This document shows, one piece after another, positions 34,003 through 47,883 of a DNA stretch of 64,000 nucleotides. The translations under genes and the position numbers were made by a program. The notes beneath the pieces are model-generated. The model was not told the origin of the DNA. It saw only the letters and a list, made by a program, of their open reading frames with translations, and made no database searches. Numbering within the stretch: the first letter of the stretch is position 1; each line of letters begins with the position of its first letter. This DNA is from Prinia subflava (Eukaryota > Chordata > Aves > Passeriformes > Cisticolidae), in NCBI RefSeq assembly GCF_021018805.1, contig NC_086253.1, forward strand, positions 33,358,083 to 33,422,082, read 5' to 3'.

Positions 34003-34275
34003 TTTTGGAAGGGACCTTAGAGACCTTCTAGTTTCAACACCCCCTGCCACAGGCCTGGACAGCTTCCACTAGACCACATTGCTCAAAGCCCCATCCAACC
34101 TGGCCTTGAACACTTCCAGGGATGGCATATCCACAACTTCTCTGGGCAGTAGGAAATTTCTTCCTATTATCTAATCTAAATTTACATGCTTTCAGTTTGA
34201 AGGCATTTTCCCTTGTCCCATCACTACATGCCCTTGTAAAATCCCTCCTTCAGCTTTTTAAGAACCCCTCAGGTA
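34003..34275 (-). repeat. CR1 LINE copy, reverse orientation
   Basis: tattttggaagggaccttag, then caaagccccatccaacctgg, then ccttgaacacttccagggat and cttgtcccatcactacatg: a reverse-complemented CR1 3' end. Confidence 0.92.
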
Positions 34276-35773
34276 TTAAATGGCTGCAGTAACCTCTACC
34301 AGGGCGACCAACCCACATCCAAAGCCAAAAACCCAGATTCTTCCACCCCTTTCACTAGTTCCCATATTTTATGCTTGCATATGGTATATAAACCTCTCTG
34401 GCCAGCACCCCGCTCTAGTGGGGCTTCCTTGTAGCCCACCTCTAAGGCCAGTGGTGCACAGGGCTCAGTGGCCCAAAGGGCTCCAGGTTTCTGTAGGGAA
34501 GCCCAAAGGGTGGCACTCACTTTTCTAAGTAAGTTACAAAAGAAGGGGGGGGGGGGTTGGAGTCATACTGAAGTCAGTTCAAAAACAACAGGTGCCTTAG
34601 CTGCTCAAAGTGACCTGGCTCTGTGGTGATGACAGAGCAACAGCCTGAGCAGCAGGGAGGGACAGCAGCAGGGCAAGCATGGAATCTGTGTCACAACTGG
34701 GTGCTGCAAGGGCTGTATCCCCTCAGGGCCAGACACAGGCTGGGTGGGCTGGGGAGACCCTGCTGGGGAGTAGGGAATGCAGGCTTTGCCTGCTGGGCCG
34801 TGTCAGCACAGGCAAGTTTTGATCAGCTTTTCCCAAAGGTACCACTGTGGGAGGCAGGGGGGAGGGCAGGGGAAGCAAGAAGGGCAGCAGTGAGGTGGGA
34901 GGCCTGAGCAGGGGTCAGAAGGTGGCACCTCGGACTGCAGCCTTGAACTACTGACCAGCAGCTCTGGAAACCTCTGGCAGGGAGGAGGCTTTGCACAGAG
35001 TATCAGCTACACTGAGTCTTTTAACTGGGATGTTGACCTCAGGAATGTAATCAGAGGGCTGATTATAAATAGTCTGTGCAGTTGTTGATGAGGTTAAAAT
35101 GTTCTGCAGCAGGCAGTTGGAAGCAGAGTGTTACTCCAGTGTCTGCTTAAGATGCTGTACCTCCGTCATCTGTGGCTGCACAGCAAGTCTGAAAAAGGGA
35201 AGTGCTAAAAAAACACTCAAAACATGGTCCCAGGCAGAGGGGAAAAGAGGAAGCAACCTGGCTTACAAAACTGAGGGTGAGCAACAAGAGGAAACGGGCC
35301 AGGGAGCAGAGAAAATTAAGGAGGGAGAACAGTCACTGTGAGAGATCCAAATCCAGGCATGGGCCAGGCTTACCTCAGAGTTAAAACCCAACAATAACCT
35401 GCAACAAAACAGACTAAACCAGCAAAACCCGAAGTTAAGGGAATGCCCTAAATATTAGAAGTAAAAACTTCCAGGCAAACCATCAGTGCTAATTGTGTTC
35501 CAGTGGCAGCATTTAATGGAGCTTGGCAGAAACAGAGGGAAAGGGAGGTAGGGGAGGAGAAGTGCAAGCTGTAAGTGACCCAGCAGCTTGAGGCACCTGC
35601 TCTAGCTGAAAGTCATGCCCAGCCCTGTGAGATGGGCACAAAACATACCCAGGAGCAGCTGAATCTATCAGCCATGAGTTTGAGCAGCAGTTGCTGCCAG
35701 ACCTGTGCTGTTTCAGAGAGTGGAGGAAAGCTCCAAGAAAGCTCCCCAGAAAGGCCCAAACTTTGCAACCTCA
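34276..35773. other. intergenic, moderately GC-rich
   Basis: Includes a 12-base G run at 34545-34556. Purine-rich and more GC-rich than the flanks, with many overlapping short open frames on the plus strand. I cannot assign it to a gene or repeat family. Confidence 0.45.
34545..34556 (+). repeat. G12 homopolymer
   Basis: Uninterrupted run of twelve G bases, a likely sequencing and length-polymorphism hot spot. Confidence 0.95.
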
Positions 35774-35848
35774 GACTTTGGAGTCATCCAACTCAAACTC
35801 CTCCACTTTGGAGTCATCCAACCCAAACTCCCCCACTTTGGAGTCATC
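35774..35848. repeat. 30-bp tandem triplicate (two full and one partial copy)
   Basis: The unit actttggagtcatccaac... recurs at 35774, 35804 and 35834 with exact 30-base spacing and two differences between the first two copies. The third copy runs into a CR1 tail after about 15 bases, so the expansion probably arose inside or at the edge of that CR1. Confidence 0.9.
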
Positions 35849-35980
35849 ATCCCTGGAGATGTTCAAGAAAAGATTGTACATGGGGTTTAGTGCTATGGTC
35901 TACTTGACAAGATGGTAATCAGTCAAGAATTTGACACGATGACCATAAAGGTCTGTTCCACCCTAATTGATTCTGTGACT
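35834..35980 (+). repeat. CR1 LINE 3' fragment
   Basis: catccctggagatgttcaag, then aagattgtacatggggttta, then a gtctgttccaccctaattga block ending ttctgtgact, the usual CR1 3' terminus in plus orientation. Confidence 0.88.
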
Positions 35981-38900
35981 TCACAAGCAAAGGAAACAGC
36001 AGGCAGGACCAGTGGGGCAGAAAAGGAGGCGAGGAAACGATGCCAGGCAGTGTAGAAAGAGACCTGCTGGGATTGTTTTAAAGCTGATACAGAAGAATTT
36101 TAAGGAGTAATTATAGAGATGCCAGGGGTTTTGCAGGATTCTGCTCTAGAGCATCATCCAAATGGGGGTGGCAGGTGTGAAAAAAATGGAGGAGCACTTG
36201 CTGGGCAGTGGGACAAGGATGGCCTTGGTGGGCATTGGGTCCAGGAAAAGCCTTGAAAATGGACAAGCAAGCTATGTCAGAAAACCCTGTTTGGAAGAGA
36301 ACAATGAAGCAGCAGAGAGATGCAGAGCAATGGCCAGTGCTGGGCTGGGAAACCACCAGTAGAGCCAACAGTACAGCCACCAGTACAGCCACCTCCAGGA
36401 AACTGTCCGTGGGAAAACCACCTACGGGAGGCCCAGCAATGCACTGGCCACCGCCACTGGCCAAGTTGGGGAGCCCTTGAGCAGGAGTTGTAGCTGTGAG
36501 GATGCCCTGCAAACGTCAAGGATCCTCTGCAGGCCAGCGTGCAGGGAAGGTGAGCTCTGCTGGTGTCCATCACAGGCTGCTTCCAGGTTTGGAAAGCTGC
36601 TGAGGTCTCCCCGCACTGTTTCCCTGCCAGGTCACAGTGCAGGAAGACCGATAGAGAGAGAGAGATTATTCAGGACAGACTGAAGCTGCAGATTTCACTC
36701 TCTCCTGCCTCTGAGTACAACCTGGTTTTCAGTTTGACAGGATAATGGATCAGCAGCACATGGGATGAATTGGAGTTTGTGTCTGTGAATGAAGAAATTC
36801 CTGAGGATAGGTGAGTCAGGACAAAAGGAGGAGAAAAGTATGGAGTGTTTCTCATTCACTGCTGAAAGTTGGTGTATTGGGAGTAAAACAGCTCATCTGT
36901 GAAATTCATAGATTGGAGAATTTTGCTGAGAGAAGCAGAAGAAGTGTTGTGAAGGATTAAAAAGAGTGCTCTGAGAGATGCTACAACACATACCTTTACC
37001 CCTCTTACTTCAAAACAAAATAGTAGTTATCAGTCTTGTCCTAGTGGCTGAAACACATGCAGCTACTGAAGGCTGCCTTTATTACCAACACTGAGTCCAT
37101 GCACAAGGGACAGCAGCAACATTCACAGGTGCCAAGCTCTACAAACCCATTTAAAGCAATACAATATTCCCATTGATACAGTCTTCCTAAATTCTGGCTG
37201 AAGCTGTGTCCCTATGGCTGGGTTTCAGCATCCCCTGGTGTGAATCTTTAGAGCTTGGTATTACCAGGTTGTAACACTACAGGAGGCAGAAAAAAAAGCA
37301 ATCCATAACCTAAAGGGATAATATCTTGGATATGTTTCTTACCCAAAGTCTAAACAGAATGTGAAAGCGAACACTCTTTACTGACATAGGACATAGCAAT
37401 AGAACTAGAAAAAAACCCAAAACCTATGAATAGACATACTTCAGTTGTCAAATTTCCTGTGGCTTTATGCTTCCTGTTTATGTTCCTTTCATGTCACACA
37501 TATGAAGGGGTGAGCTCTCATCAAGGTTTTTTGGGGGCCTGTGGCAAATGACTCCTGTGCATGTCACCAGGGATAAGGTGAGTGGCAGCTGCTGAGGGTG
37601 ATTTGTTCTTGCACTGATCATCACAGGCAGATGGCCCAGAGACAGTGGCCCAGAGACTAACAGGGTGTTGAAACCTGTGTGCAGCTGAGCAGAATGAGAG
37701 CAGTGCAAAAACATTGTGACCTCCTACAATTCCTTCATTTTAATGATGGAGGTAATTTTAAAAGAATCTACATTTCACAGGACTGATAATTTCCCCACTA
37801 AACTTGCCACTATCTTGATTTAGGTTATGAAGTATGAAGCTTTGGGGAGATTTGCTGGGAGCCAGTTCACTCTTCGGCCTTACTCTGGATTTGAGCTCTA
37901 ATCCATGTCCCTTGGAATCACACCTGCAGTTGAATCATGATACCAAGGGAAAAAAAAACTATGGTGGTATCACACTTAAGCTGGGAAACGAGATTCCAGC
38001 ATGGATTTGCATGTAGATGTGGCACTGAGCAATGGGATATTTTTGGGCAAGGGCCCTGCAAAAGATCAGAGCAAAATGCCATGAACTTCTGCAGCCCAAA
38101 GATAAGAGTTGAAAAAGTGCAAAAATATAGAGGCAAGCTTCCTCTGCCTCAGGCTTCTTTTTTCAATTGTGTCCCGATCACTCCATAACTGCAAGAGATA
38201 AGGTATCTGTAGTAGAGTTCACCATTTACCTCCTTTCTAAAACAGAGGATCGTTTGTTTTGCCGACTTGAAAAATATTGCAAAACACTCCAAACACTGAT
38301 TGCAGGCATAAGTCAACAGCATTGCAAGTGCCGCCCATTTCCAGGCTGGCTTTGCTCCATATCTCGGAGGTGTATACGGGAGACAGTGGGACAGCCACTG
38401 CCAAACTCCTCAGCTCAACTCACTGAGGTCTCATGGGGATCTTGGTTGGGAAATGGGAAAACTGAAATGCAGATCTAACGAGACAAAGTGAGATCCTGAG
38501 TGGGGGCAGGGGGAAGGGGGGGATGGGAGAAAAGGCGTTTAAAGGCACAGGCAGCCCTGCCAGCCTCATTGGCACAGTGCTGGGCAGTGAGGGGAGGCTG
38601 TATCTGAGCTCTTACCTGCCTGCCCTCGCTGACTGCTGTGGTACCTGGCAGTGCATCAAGCCCTGCTGTCTTACAGAAGTTTAATTTCCAGCAGGATTAG
38701 CTGGCTTTGGTCTGGTAAAATCCAGACAGTCATGCTGGGTCAGGTGGGCTGTGGGCTGCACATCCACTACTCCCAGTTTTCCATAACCATGGAATAACAA
38801 AGGTGGGTGGACAGCAGTCCTGTGATAATGGACACTCAATGAGCCCTCCAAGCCCTGTGGGTTTTGTCCTTTTGGCATTTCCTTTAAGTTAGCAAAATAA

Positions 38901-39119
38901 CCAGTCTTAGTGTGCAAGCACCAGCCTTGAAGTTCTGGCACAAAGTGGGAGATGAGGATCTGAAGAGCACTGGGCCTTTAGGGAAAGGTCACGTTTTCAC
39001 CATAACCATGAACAAAGTGGGACAAAGGGGCATTTTGAGCAACCTGTCTTTTTTTTACCTTCCTCATGTCTTCATCTCATCAGGACTACCACAACTACTG
39101 CATCAAAAGCAGTGTGGCC
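35981..39119. other. intergenic sequence
   Basis: No gene supported. It contains short repetitive text (agtacagccacc units near 36365-36395) and a (GA)n stretch near 36651-36664. Confidence 0.5.
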
Positions 39120-39690
39120 AGCAGGTCAGAGGAGGTCACTCTGCCCCTCCATTCCACTCTGATGAGACCCCCCATGTGCAATATTGAGTCCAGCTCTGGG
39201 GTCCTCAGCACAGGAAGGACATGGACGTGTTGGAGTGAATCTATAGGAGAGCCACCAGGACGTTTAGAGGGATGGAGCACTTCTCCTACAAGGAAAGGCT
39301 GAGAGAATTTGGGTTGTTCAGCCTGGAGAAGAGAAGGCTTTGGGGTGACCGAACTGAGGCCTTCCAGTAGCTGAAGAGTAACACTACAGGAGAGATGGAA
39401 AGAGACTTTTTATGAAGACATGTAGTGACAGAACAAGAAGGGATGGCTTCAAACTGAAAGAGGGCAGGTTTAAATTAGATGATATGAAGAAATTCTTTAC
39501 AGTGAGGTACTGGAACAGGTTGCCCTAAGCAGTTGTGGATGCTCCATCCCTGGAAGTGTTCAAGGCCAGATTGGATAGGGTTCTGAGAAATCTGGTCTGA
39601 TGAAAGGTAGCCCTGCCCATGGCAAGGGTGTTGGAACTAGATAAATTTTAAGGTCCCTTCCAACCTAAGCCATTCTATTGATTTTATGTA
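39120..39690 (+). repeat. CR1 LINE copy, about 0.57 kb
   Basis: Longest CR1 copy in the window. Blocks include ggaggtcactctgcccctcc, aggaaaggctgagagaattt, gggttgttcagcctggagaa and ccatccctggaagtgttcaa, ending tcccttccaacctaagccat. The plus-strand frames over it are decayed CR1 reverse-transcriptase sequence. Confidence 0.95.
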
Positions 39691-42600
39691 TCCAGACCCC
39701 GTGACTTAAGGAGAAAAAGCAATGGTGTATCTTGATCAGTTCTGGTTGGTATTACAGTTTATCTGTGCTGTCAAGTTGAGGGACAGGAAAGAAACAGTAT
39801 AGCTGAAGTTCTTGACATGAGTAATCAGATGTGATGATAGGCCACGTAGTGAAGCTCTTCTCAGAGCCATCTTCCATGTCTGCTCCCTTTTGCATGTGAA
39901 ACCATTTAATGCACCAGTATTTGGCTCTGGCCAAGGGAGAGAAGTCATTGACTGGACAGGCTGTGACTTCTCATCTGGTGAAGTGAAATTTGCTGCTGAG
40001 AGTGCCAGGTGCTAAAAGTTATACTGCTTTGGACAACTGGTCATGGACCAACACCAGCAGTACTTGCAGATGAGCAGGAATGTTCTTTCAAGAAGAAGAA
40101 GATTCTCCAAACTAGGAAGGAAGGGAAGAAATTGTCATGAAAACCTAAATACACAATTCAGTTGGAAAAGAATGGGGAAGCCTGCATTAACACTACCAGC
40201 AGATCTGCTAACCGCTTTTGTGTAAATGTTCTCTGCAACCATTCCACAAACTATTTGCAACAGGTTTATGTGCATTAAGATTTGGGTGGCCAAGCAGTGA
40301 AACACTACCCTTTCTTTGAAGCTGATTGGGAACTATTAACACCTGCTTATCGGACATTTACGTATGCAGCCCAAGGTGGAGTTTTGTAAGGCTTCCCATA
40401 CAGAGGACTCTTGACTCTTTAGCCAGATCCACTTCACAAGTGGAATGGCAGTGCGGGAGGAAAAGAAATGCAGTGAAATTATACATAATAGCTTTTTCTT
40501 CACCTCTATTATACAGGGAGCAGGTGAGTCAGCATTCCCATGGAACTACTTTACTGTGAAAGAAGGAACTCTGCCCCAGCCTGGTAGCTGTTTACTCTTG
40601 CCTCTTCTTTTGCTATCTGCATACTAAAATTTTCCTACAGGGTTGCTTACTGCTTATGAACATCATAACATGCATACCTGTGGAGTAGTCCTTTCATTAG
40701 AAGGAGGATTTCCCACCCCACATGTAATCACTGAAAGCAAGGTGCAAATAGTGACCACAAGCACCTGACTTATTTTCAAAATAGCCCCACTATCGTAATG
40801 TACTGCTGAAATCCATTTGGGTTCAGGTGTCATGCCATTACTTAGAGAACTAAGGATTCAAGCCCTCTCCTAGCTTTCAATTGCCTAAATTGTTGCTTCT
40901 GATTGTTGCTGATTTATTTGAAATGCTAAAAACACAAGCACAAATTAATTGCGCTACTGGAGGACCACCATACAAAGCAACATTATTTCTTGTAGCACTG
41001 TACAAGAGCAGGGTTCCTGAGACAGAGAGACACTTTTGTACCAGATACTGTAACACTGAGTAAGAAGAGACAGCTGTTATCTCTGGGAACTTATCATCCA
41101 CATAATCTGAGAGAAATAAAAGTAATGAGGAAAACTCACAGCAGGCAGGTAAGACTGGGAAGGTAACTTGAATTTCCTGAGTCTGAGCTGGCACTGACTC
41201 CACTAGCCTACCTTACGAGACAGTCCCTCTGAAGATCAAGGTTGACTGATCTCATGGTTATTTTTTAATTTTAGCTCAGCCTCTTCAAAACTCCCCTGCA
41301 TGGCAATGGCCTTTTGTCTGTGTGCCTCTCTCTGATCTTCGCTCGGGAAGCCAGCAGGTAGAGTGCATCACGAGCCTTGCTTCTGTATTGCATGTCACTA
41401 ATTAAAGACGCCATCCAAAATAAAGCTCCTACTCATGTTCTCTATTAATAGCCAGGAGTTTTCCTCCACCCTATCCTCCCATGACCTCTTCTTTTAAAGT
41501 GATAAAGCAGCCCTGTCCATGGTTTTGAGATCATTTGTGCTCAGATACCAACTCAGCGTTTTCCCAGTTGCATTACAGCAGATCTCTGGAGAAGTCAAGG
41601 CAGTTTTCTCAAAAATACACCACAAAATATCCCTGTAACCCTATCAAAATACCAGTAGCAATGGAAGATTCTGGGAATAGATGACTTAAAATTGATGGCA
41701 GCTTTTACTGTGCCATGAAAGGTTTCTTGTTCAGACCCTGACACTGATTATCCACTCGCTTCTGAAAGCCTCAGTTATGTGGGCTTAGCAAACCTGAGAG
41801 CAGGGCAACGGCCAGAGGGGCAGAAATGACTTGTCAAAATAGAAGTGCAGTGAGATGGGCTGCAGGAGAGATGAGTCATGGCTGAGCTACACTCCAGAAA
41901 CAACTCAGCAGGGCCAGCTGCTGCCTTTCAGAAAATTAACTTGACTTGAAAAGCTATGCTGAAGGTGCAGCAGAGGAGCTCAGCTTCAGTTAGTCTAGTG
42001 CATCCAGAGGATGCTGCATCTGCTCTTGCTTTGAGAGGATGGTCAGCTGGATATGCAGAGGTTATAGAGAAGCACTCTGGAGATCAGTGTTGCCATGCCA
42101 CATACAGGAAGGAAGTCAGCAGGCAGGACTTGTTATCCAAAAATTACTCTTTTGTTAATAATTAAACACTGATCAGGAAAGGTGAAAGAGACAAAGCTTT
42201 GAAGAGAGTGGTGAGTTGGAAATGGATTTGTAACTTTTAGTGACCATTTTAACTTCAGATAGAAAAGCCTTAAATGAACAGTTTATAATTGGGTCCCTCT
42301 TCTTTTTCTCTTTTTGTGGTCACATTGGGTGGTGTTGCAGTATGAACTGGAGACTGTACCAAGGAGGAAAGCCTGGAGCTATATTTAATAGCCTTGCAAA
42401 GTTGTATCACAAGAGCCTGCTGCAGAGTCAGAGAAGCTGGGGGGCACACAGAGAATTACCTGTTTTGTCAGCAGGAAATCTCCTAAGGAGGACCCCCCTT
42501 ATTGGCACTCCTATGCCTCCTTCACTGTTGAGAGGTCAGTGAGGTGGCCATGTCCCAGGACCTCTTGCCTCTCCTTCTGAGATGGGCAATGGTCCCTGAT

Positions 42601-45600
42601 AACCCCCATCCTTAAGGAAGAATATCATGTGCTTCAGAGAGTGATTGATGGGGCAAAGTGCCTGGTGAACCTTTCTGCAGCGGCTATCCCTGGAAAGTCT
42701 CCCTTTATGTGAGAATCCACTACAAACAGGAAGGTGGAAGGAGAAAAGTGTCTTTACCCTCTACAAAAAGAATTGAGCTATTTTTAACAATAAGTAAGTT
42801 TTGAATTAATAAATAAAAGGATATGTTTATATATGATAAGAAGCAAAGCTCTTAATAGCTGATTATTATCCTGAAGAAACGTATTCATTCTGCATTGTCA
42901 AGCCAATAGGCAACATATCACTTATCTTGATATTCTACCTCAGTTTCACTGGGAAAATTGGCATAAAATCTTCCACTTCACTGAAACACTCTATTGAAGC
43001 AGGGCTAAGTAGGATCACTTTCAGGTGTGATCTGCTGGAGCAACCTGGCTCCCATCCAGGCTTTCTCTGCCAAACTCCACTCCAGCCCTGAAATGTCAAG
43101 ATGGTGTACGTGTTTTTAAAGGATTTCTTTCTTCCCTAAATTTTGCTGCAAGGGCCAAGAGATGTGAGTAACCGAAACCATCTCACAATGCTGGTAAGCA
43201 AATTCCTGTTTCCATTTTTTGTCTCCTGTTAAGCAAAGTGAATTGTGTACAGCAGCTGAGCTGGCAGAGCAATGGACTGAAGTACTGCAGCCAAATAAAA
43301 GCAGTGACAAGTAACATGAGCAGGCACTAGAGTCCTCAATAGTGTTCTTCTATGTCATGTATTTGCTTTGGGCTCAGGAAACAGGTTCCTCCCACTTACC
43401 TGTCCTGCTGCAGCAGCTGGCTGCAGCCAGACCAATAAGATTAAGAAGGTATAACAAACTCTTAGTAGAATAATGTCTGTCACAGGTTATTGTTTTATCT
43501 GGCTCGTTCTCACGGAATTTGCTAAGGGCTGGATAAAACAACACCTTTGTGAAGACACTTGGCTTTCCTGAAAGTATAAGAGGCTTTCAATTGCAATGGA
43601 AAAGTTTTGGTTTGCAGTTTAGGGAAGTTAGTCTTTAGAAATCTGGCCTGAGCAAATAGATTTTTCTATCTGGAACAGTTTTCTGTAATTATTCCCTAAT
43701 TATTAGCAATAAAAACAAAGCCACACTCCCACCATCTCATTTCTTAGCAATCAGAAGAGCAGCACAGCTGGAATATGAGAGCTGAGAAGTACTCACTAAT
43801 TTAGACACCCTGTTAAGCCTCTCATAGGTAGGTGTCCCTGCTGGCACAGCCCAACCATAACCCAAGGAAATATCTCACGGGCGGATTTGCTCCGAAAGGC
43901 GTTCAGGAACTTCCCTCTGTGCTGCGTGAATAGCGCTGGGGAGGTACTCAGTGGTGCTGCTGCCCAGGGGGCTCAGCCCGGGCTTCTGTAGCTGGAGATG
44001 GCCCCGCTGCGCCCTGCATGCCATAGGAGCAGCCAGAGCCAGCTGCACACTTCTGTGGGGCCATTAAGGGAAGAAAAAAGGGGGAAGGGCCACAAAAAGT
44101 AGAAGTTAAGGAACCTGGACTAAATGAAGGCAAAGAAGGAGGGTGGGAGGCTCTTCCCATCCACACTTCTGTGTGCACATGGACTTCAGATGCATGAAGG
44201 CTCTCTCTGTACTCTAGAGGAATTGCTCATGTCCTTTTATTTAAGGGCTCAATTAAGACTTAAGTGAGTTAATTTTTTTCCCTCCAGAGGCTGAGTAAGG
44301 AAGAACAGACCCAGCTGTATCTCCAGGGTTCTAGCAACAAGCTTTATTTTCTATGAATTTTAACATGAGAATAAATACTTTCAGAACACTGCAGAAACAC
44401 CAAAGCCCAGACAGTCCATTTATTTACAACAGTATACGCACGAAGTAAATGAAACAAAAAACCCCCAAACAACCAACCCTCCAACAAATGAAACTGATTT
44501 CAGAGGACAAATTAATTAGAACTTAATAAAAGGTTAGTCAACACTTTTCCATAATACTTTGGGTGGTTATTTGTGTTACAGTAACATGTAAATACTTTAA
44601 ATTCTTAGCCCTAAAAATCTTATGAGTTTTTGGTTTGTCAGTTATTACTTTTTTAATAAGAAAGATGTCATTACTATTTAGTATCTAAAAATATCAGTGC
44701 AAAAGATTACATCAGCATCAGAATGTTTTTCACAGAACAAATTAAAACTGAAAATAAATTTAACTGTGCATCATGTTTAAAAATGGGTGTAGGCACTCAG
44801 AAAGATGTGGGTAATACTATTAAAGTAAGAATTATAAGACTCTTGCAATTGATTTATTTTCTTGATACTGGCCTGTAACATAAATTAGCTTTCCTACTTT
44901 AACATATCAGAAAAATAAACAGGTCAGCTGTTGGTGACTAGTCAAGCTTGAGTCCCAGCTCCATGAGAAAATTCAGCTTCTCCAGTTCTACATAGGAGTA
45001 GTCCCAATGCCTGTGACAGTGATTTTAAGGACTAAAATGATAGTATAGCCAGCTCCACATGAAGAAAGAGAAAACCCACAACAAAAGCAGAAAAAATGGA
45101 AAATGTCATAAATGTTATTGAACTTTTCAAAAGTATTATTCAAATTAAAAAGGAAAAAAACCCCATAAAGATGGCTGGCATATTGCACATTTATTTACCT
45201 TCTGGAACTTAAGGGATTCCCAGTTGGAAGTTTTTTCTCATAGAAATGAACTTCAGGCTAGAAAAAGAGACTCATTTGTGAAGGAAAGGCAGGATGCTAA
45301 TGGAAATAACTGATTCCAGTAGCCAGATCCCTAAAGGAGGTGGTTAAAAGAATAAATTGCAAACTTTGGCAGTTCTGCGGAGGAAAAGTTGTGGATATGT
45401 GATGCTTCTGGGTTAAATTCTGATTTTGAAGCTGCTACGTCTTACTGAAACAGCAAGTCACAAGAAGTTAAAGTCTCTTTTTGGAGGGAAGGAGTCACTG
45501 ATGAAAGTTAAGTTTAGAAAACAAAAGCTGCCCATTCCCATTATCTTTCAGGAATAAAATAAGGAATCAGATCAGAAGATTTAACGTCTGGTATAACTTC

Positions 45601-46270
45601 TGATTTTGTGGTGCTAGAAGATTTGTAGGGAAAGGCCTTTGTCAATGTACAGAATGCATCAAGATCCTTGAATGTGTTCCACTGAGATCAGGTGAAGGTG
45701 GTGAGAGGAAATTGCAAAAGCAAGCTGCAAATTCTGCCCAATGGCTTGGCCAGTGTTTCTCATGGAAGCCAACTGTTTCCTTTGACCAAAACCAACTAAT
45801 ATAATTCATAGGAATGTCACTTTGTGAATAGTGTCCTCTGAATGAGACATTAAATTATTAAAATGATAGTATTTTTTCTACACAATATTTGCTGATACAT
45901 AAACTAAAGTATTTTTCACAACTGGCTTGTCCTGCAAACAAATTAAAAGGACATACTAGAAAAAATAACAGCTACTGAGTACTGCAAAAGCTAGCCCAAG
46001 TCACTCCACTCTTTGTTTGGAGGGAGGTGTTGGAGTAGCACTCCTGACCTGAACCATTTGCAGGCATTTCTATTCAGGACTTTTTGAAGGGTACCAAAGA
46101 GCTTCTAGCTCCTAGAATCTTGTGGCTTTAGGGGCTGCTTGAGGCAGAGTTGGTGTTTTTACATTTAATAGACCTGTAGGATTTTTTTTTTTCTTCTGTG
46201 AATGTGTACAGGTGCTTTTTTGGGATTCCCTGTGAACTACTGGCACCTAAAAGGAGGATGTCCTACTATT
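39691..46270. other. intergenic sequence between CASP3 and the IRF2 promoter
   Basis: About 6.6 kb with no gene, RNA gene or clear repeat that I can support. All open frames are under about 110 codons and look random. Confidence 0.5.
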
Positions 46271-46274
46271 TAAT

Positions 46275-46570
46275 TACCAGCTGCATGAAGACCTACCTCT
46301 TTCTGTTTGCTTTAAATTGACCACCTGCTAGTTTCACTCAGTGCTCTCTAGTTCTTATATTAGAAAAGAAAGCAAATAATCCACTCCTACTCCTCTCTAC
46401 TCATTATTCTCTCTGGTCTGACTGTTTTCTGTTGTTTATCACTTCTCCATCCTGTATAATCTTGGTCAAATCCTTGAATCACTCTAACATCAGGGTGGCT
46501 CCATATTTTTCTTTTTGTTTGTTGCTCTTCTCTGGATCTTTGTTGTTTCTATTTCACATGGGCTAGAGCA
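46275..46570 (-). repeat. old CR1-like copy, reverse orientation
   Basis: Blocks such as ctctctagttcttatattag, agaaagcaaataatccactc and tttgttgctcttctctggat fit the reverse complement of an older CR1 subfamily seen in reptiles and birds. Strongly diverged. Confidence 0.55.
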
Positions 46571-47845
46571 ATCATCAGGAGGCACATTGTATTCTGTTCT
46601 TTGCATTTCAACCTGCCATTTTCCACCAGCTTTGGGACAGTTTTTGAGTGTTGGACCAATTCTTCCATGAGTAGTTGCAACTGTTGAATCTTATTTCTGA
46701 GTGTGAGCAAGTTGGTTAGAAATTTCTCACTTTCAATCCATTTACTCCTCTCTAATCCAACCTGGCCTCAGTAACTGTCTCCAACCTGGTCAGAGGGCAC
46801 TAATACCCTACCGTTGTCCTAGTTAGACCTTAAGTCTGTGAAAATTTGGCTTTAGTTATTGGAGTTTGCTGATTTTGCTGCTTCTTTTGCCATGGAGTTC
46901 ATAGCCCCTTTCCCTATAGCCACAGCCTGGTCTGACCCTCCTACATAAGCTGTGGTCTGTCACTACATCTTGCTGATTATTGCTTTTCCCTGCACATCTA
47001 TTCAGCCAACATGCCAGTTTGAAGCTAGGTGTCCCATATCCCTCATTCTCATTCCACTGTGGCTCCATGGATATCAGTCTCTTCTGGAAGTATCTAGGAG
47101 TATCAGCCATGTGAGTAGGACATTCCTTGCTTCTCTTGTGCAGCTGCTCTGGGAATGTGTGTCCCTTCACGAGTGTGGACCTCTCCTTACTGCTGGGAAT
47201 GTTTCTACAGAAGTTTAGAAGGAGATGCTTGATTTTACTGTCCTACCTGGCACTCTACATCTTGCTTCCCAAACCTCTTTCTTGATCTTTCCTACTTCAC
47301 TGGTGCACATGTGGACCACAGCCACCTTCTAGGCCGCAGTGGTTTTTTGGGAGGTGGCAGATTGCTGACATCCATAGTCTCTGCCAACCTAAATTGTTTT
47401 GTTAGGGTGGGCTCCTTATATCTTTGCTAGCTTGATGTCCTCTGCACATCCAGGGATGCCGCCACAAAGAATGCCCAGAGCACACAGCACCTTAAGAACA
47501 GCTCTCCCTCCATTTGCTGTGCGGCTGGAGAGCACACAGCTCCTTAACCATCTCCTGTGCCACTCCCTGCACAGCCCCCGGGGTTCCGGCACTTCTGCCA
47601 CCTCTGCCGGCCGTGCATGCTGTACCTGCACGGGGAGCTGCACGGCTCGGCTACCTGAATACACTGTGTGTATGTGTGTGCATTCAGCACATGTGTGGGT
47701 ATGTGTACATGTGAGAGACATGCATACACCATCGGTCTCCATGTACAGCCTTTTGCAATTACTACATTTCATAGCTCCTCCAGCCTCCAAGTGCTCTTTT
47801 TCCTTTATTACTTATGACCAAGGCTAGGAACAGCGCATTGCACCC
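46571..47845. other. intergenic sequence upstream of the IRF2 CpG island
   Basis: No gene supported. A TG-rich patch (tgtgtgtatgtgtgtg...) lies at about 47663-47730. Confidence 0.5.
47663..47730. repeat. TG-rich low-complexity patch
   Basis: Alternating tg with interruptions; it generates spurious Cys- and Val-rich open frames on the plus strand. Confidence 0.7.
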
Positions 47846-47883
47846 TCAGTTACTTTTATTTACTGTAGTTTGAGTGGGGATTA

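Noticed and set aside
36111..36512. 133-codon minus-strand frame with a hydrophobic stretch (VAVLVAVLLALLVV)
   Set aside because: The hydrophobic run is made by short repeated bases (agtacagccacc units) read in reverse; no supporting structure.
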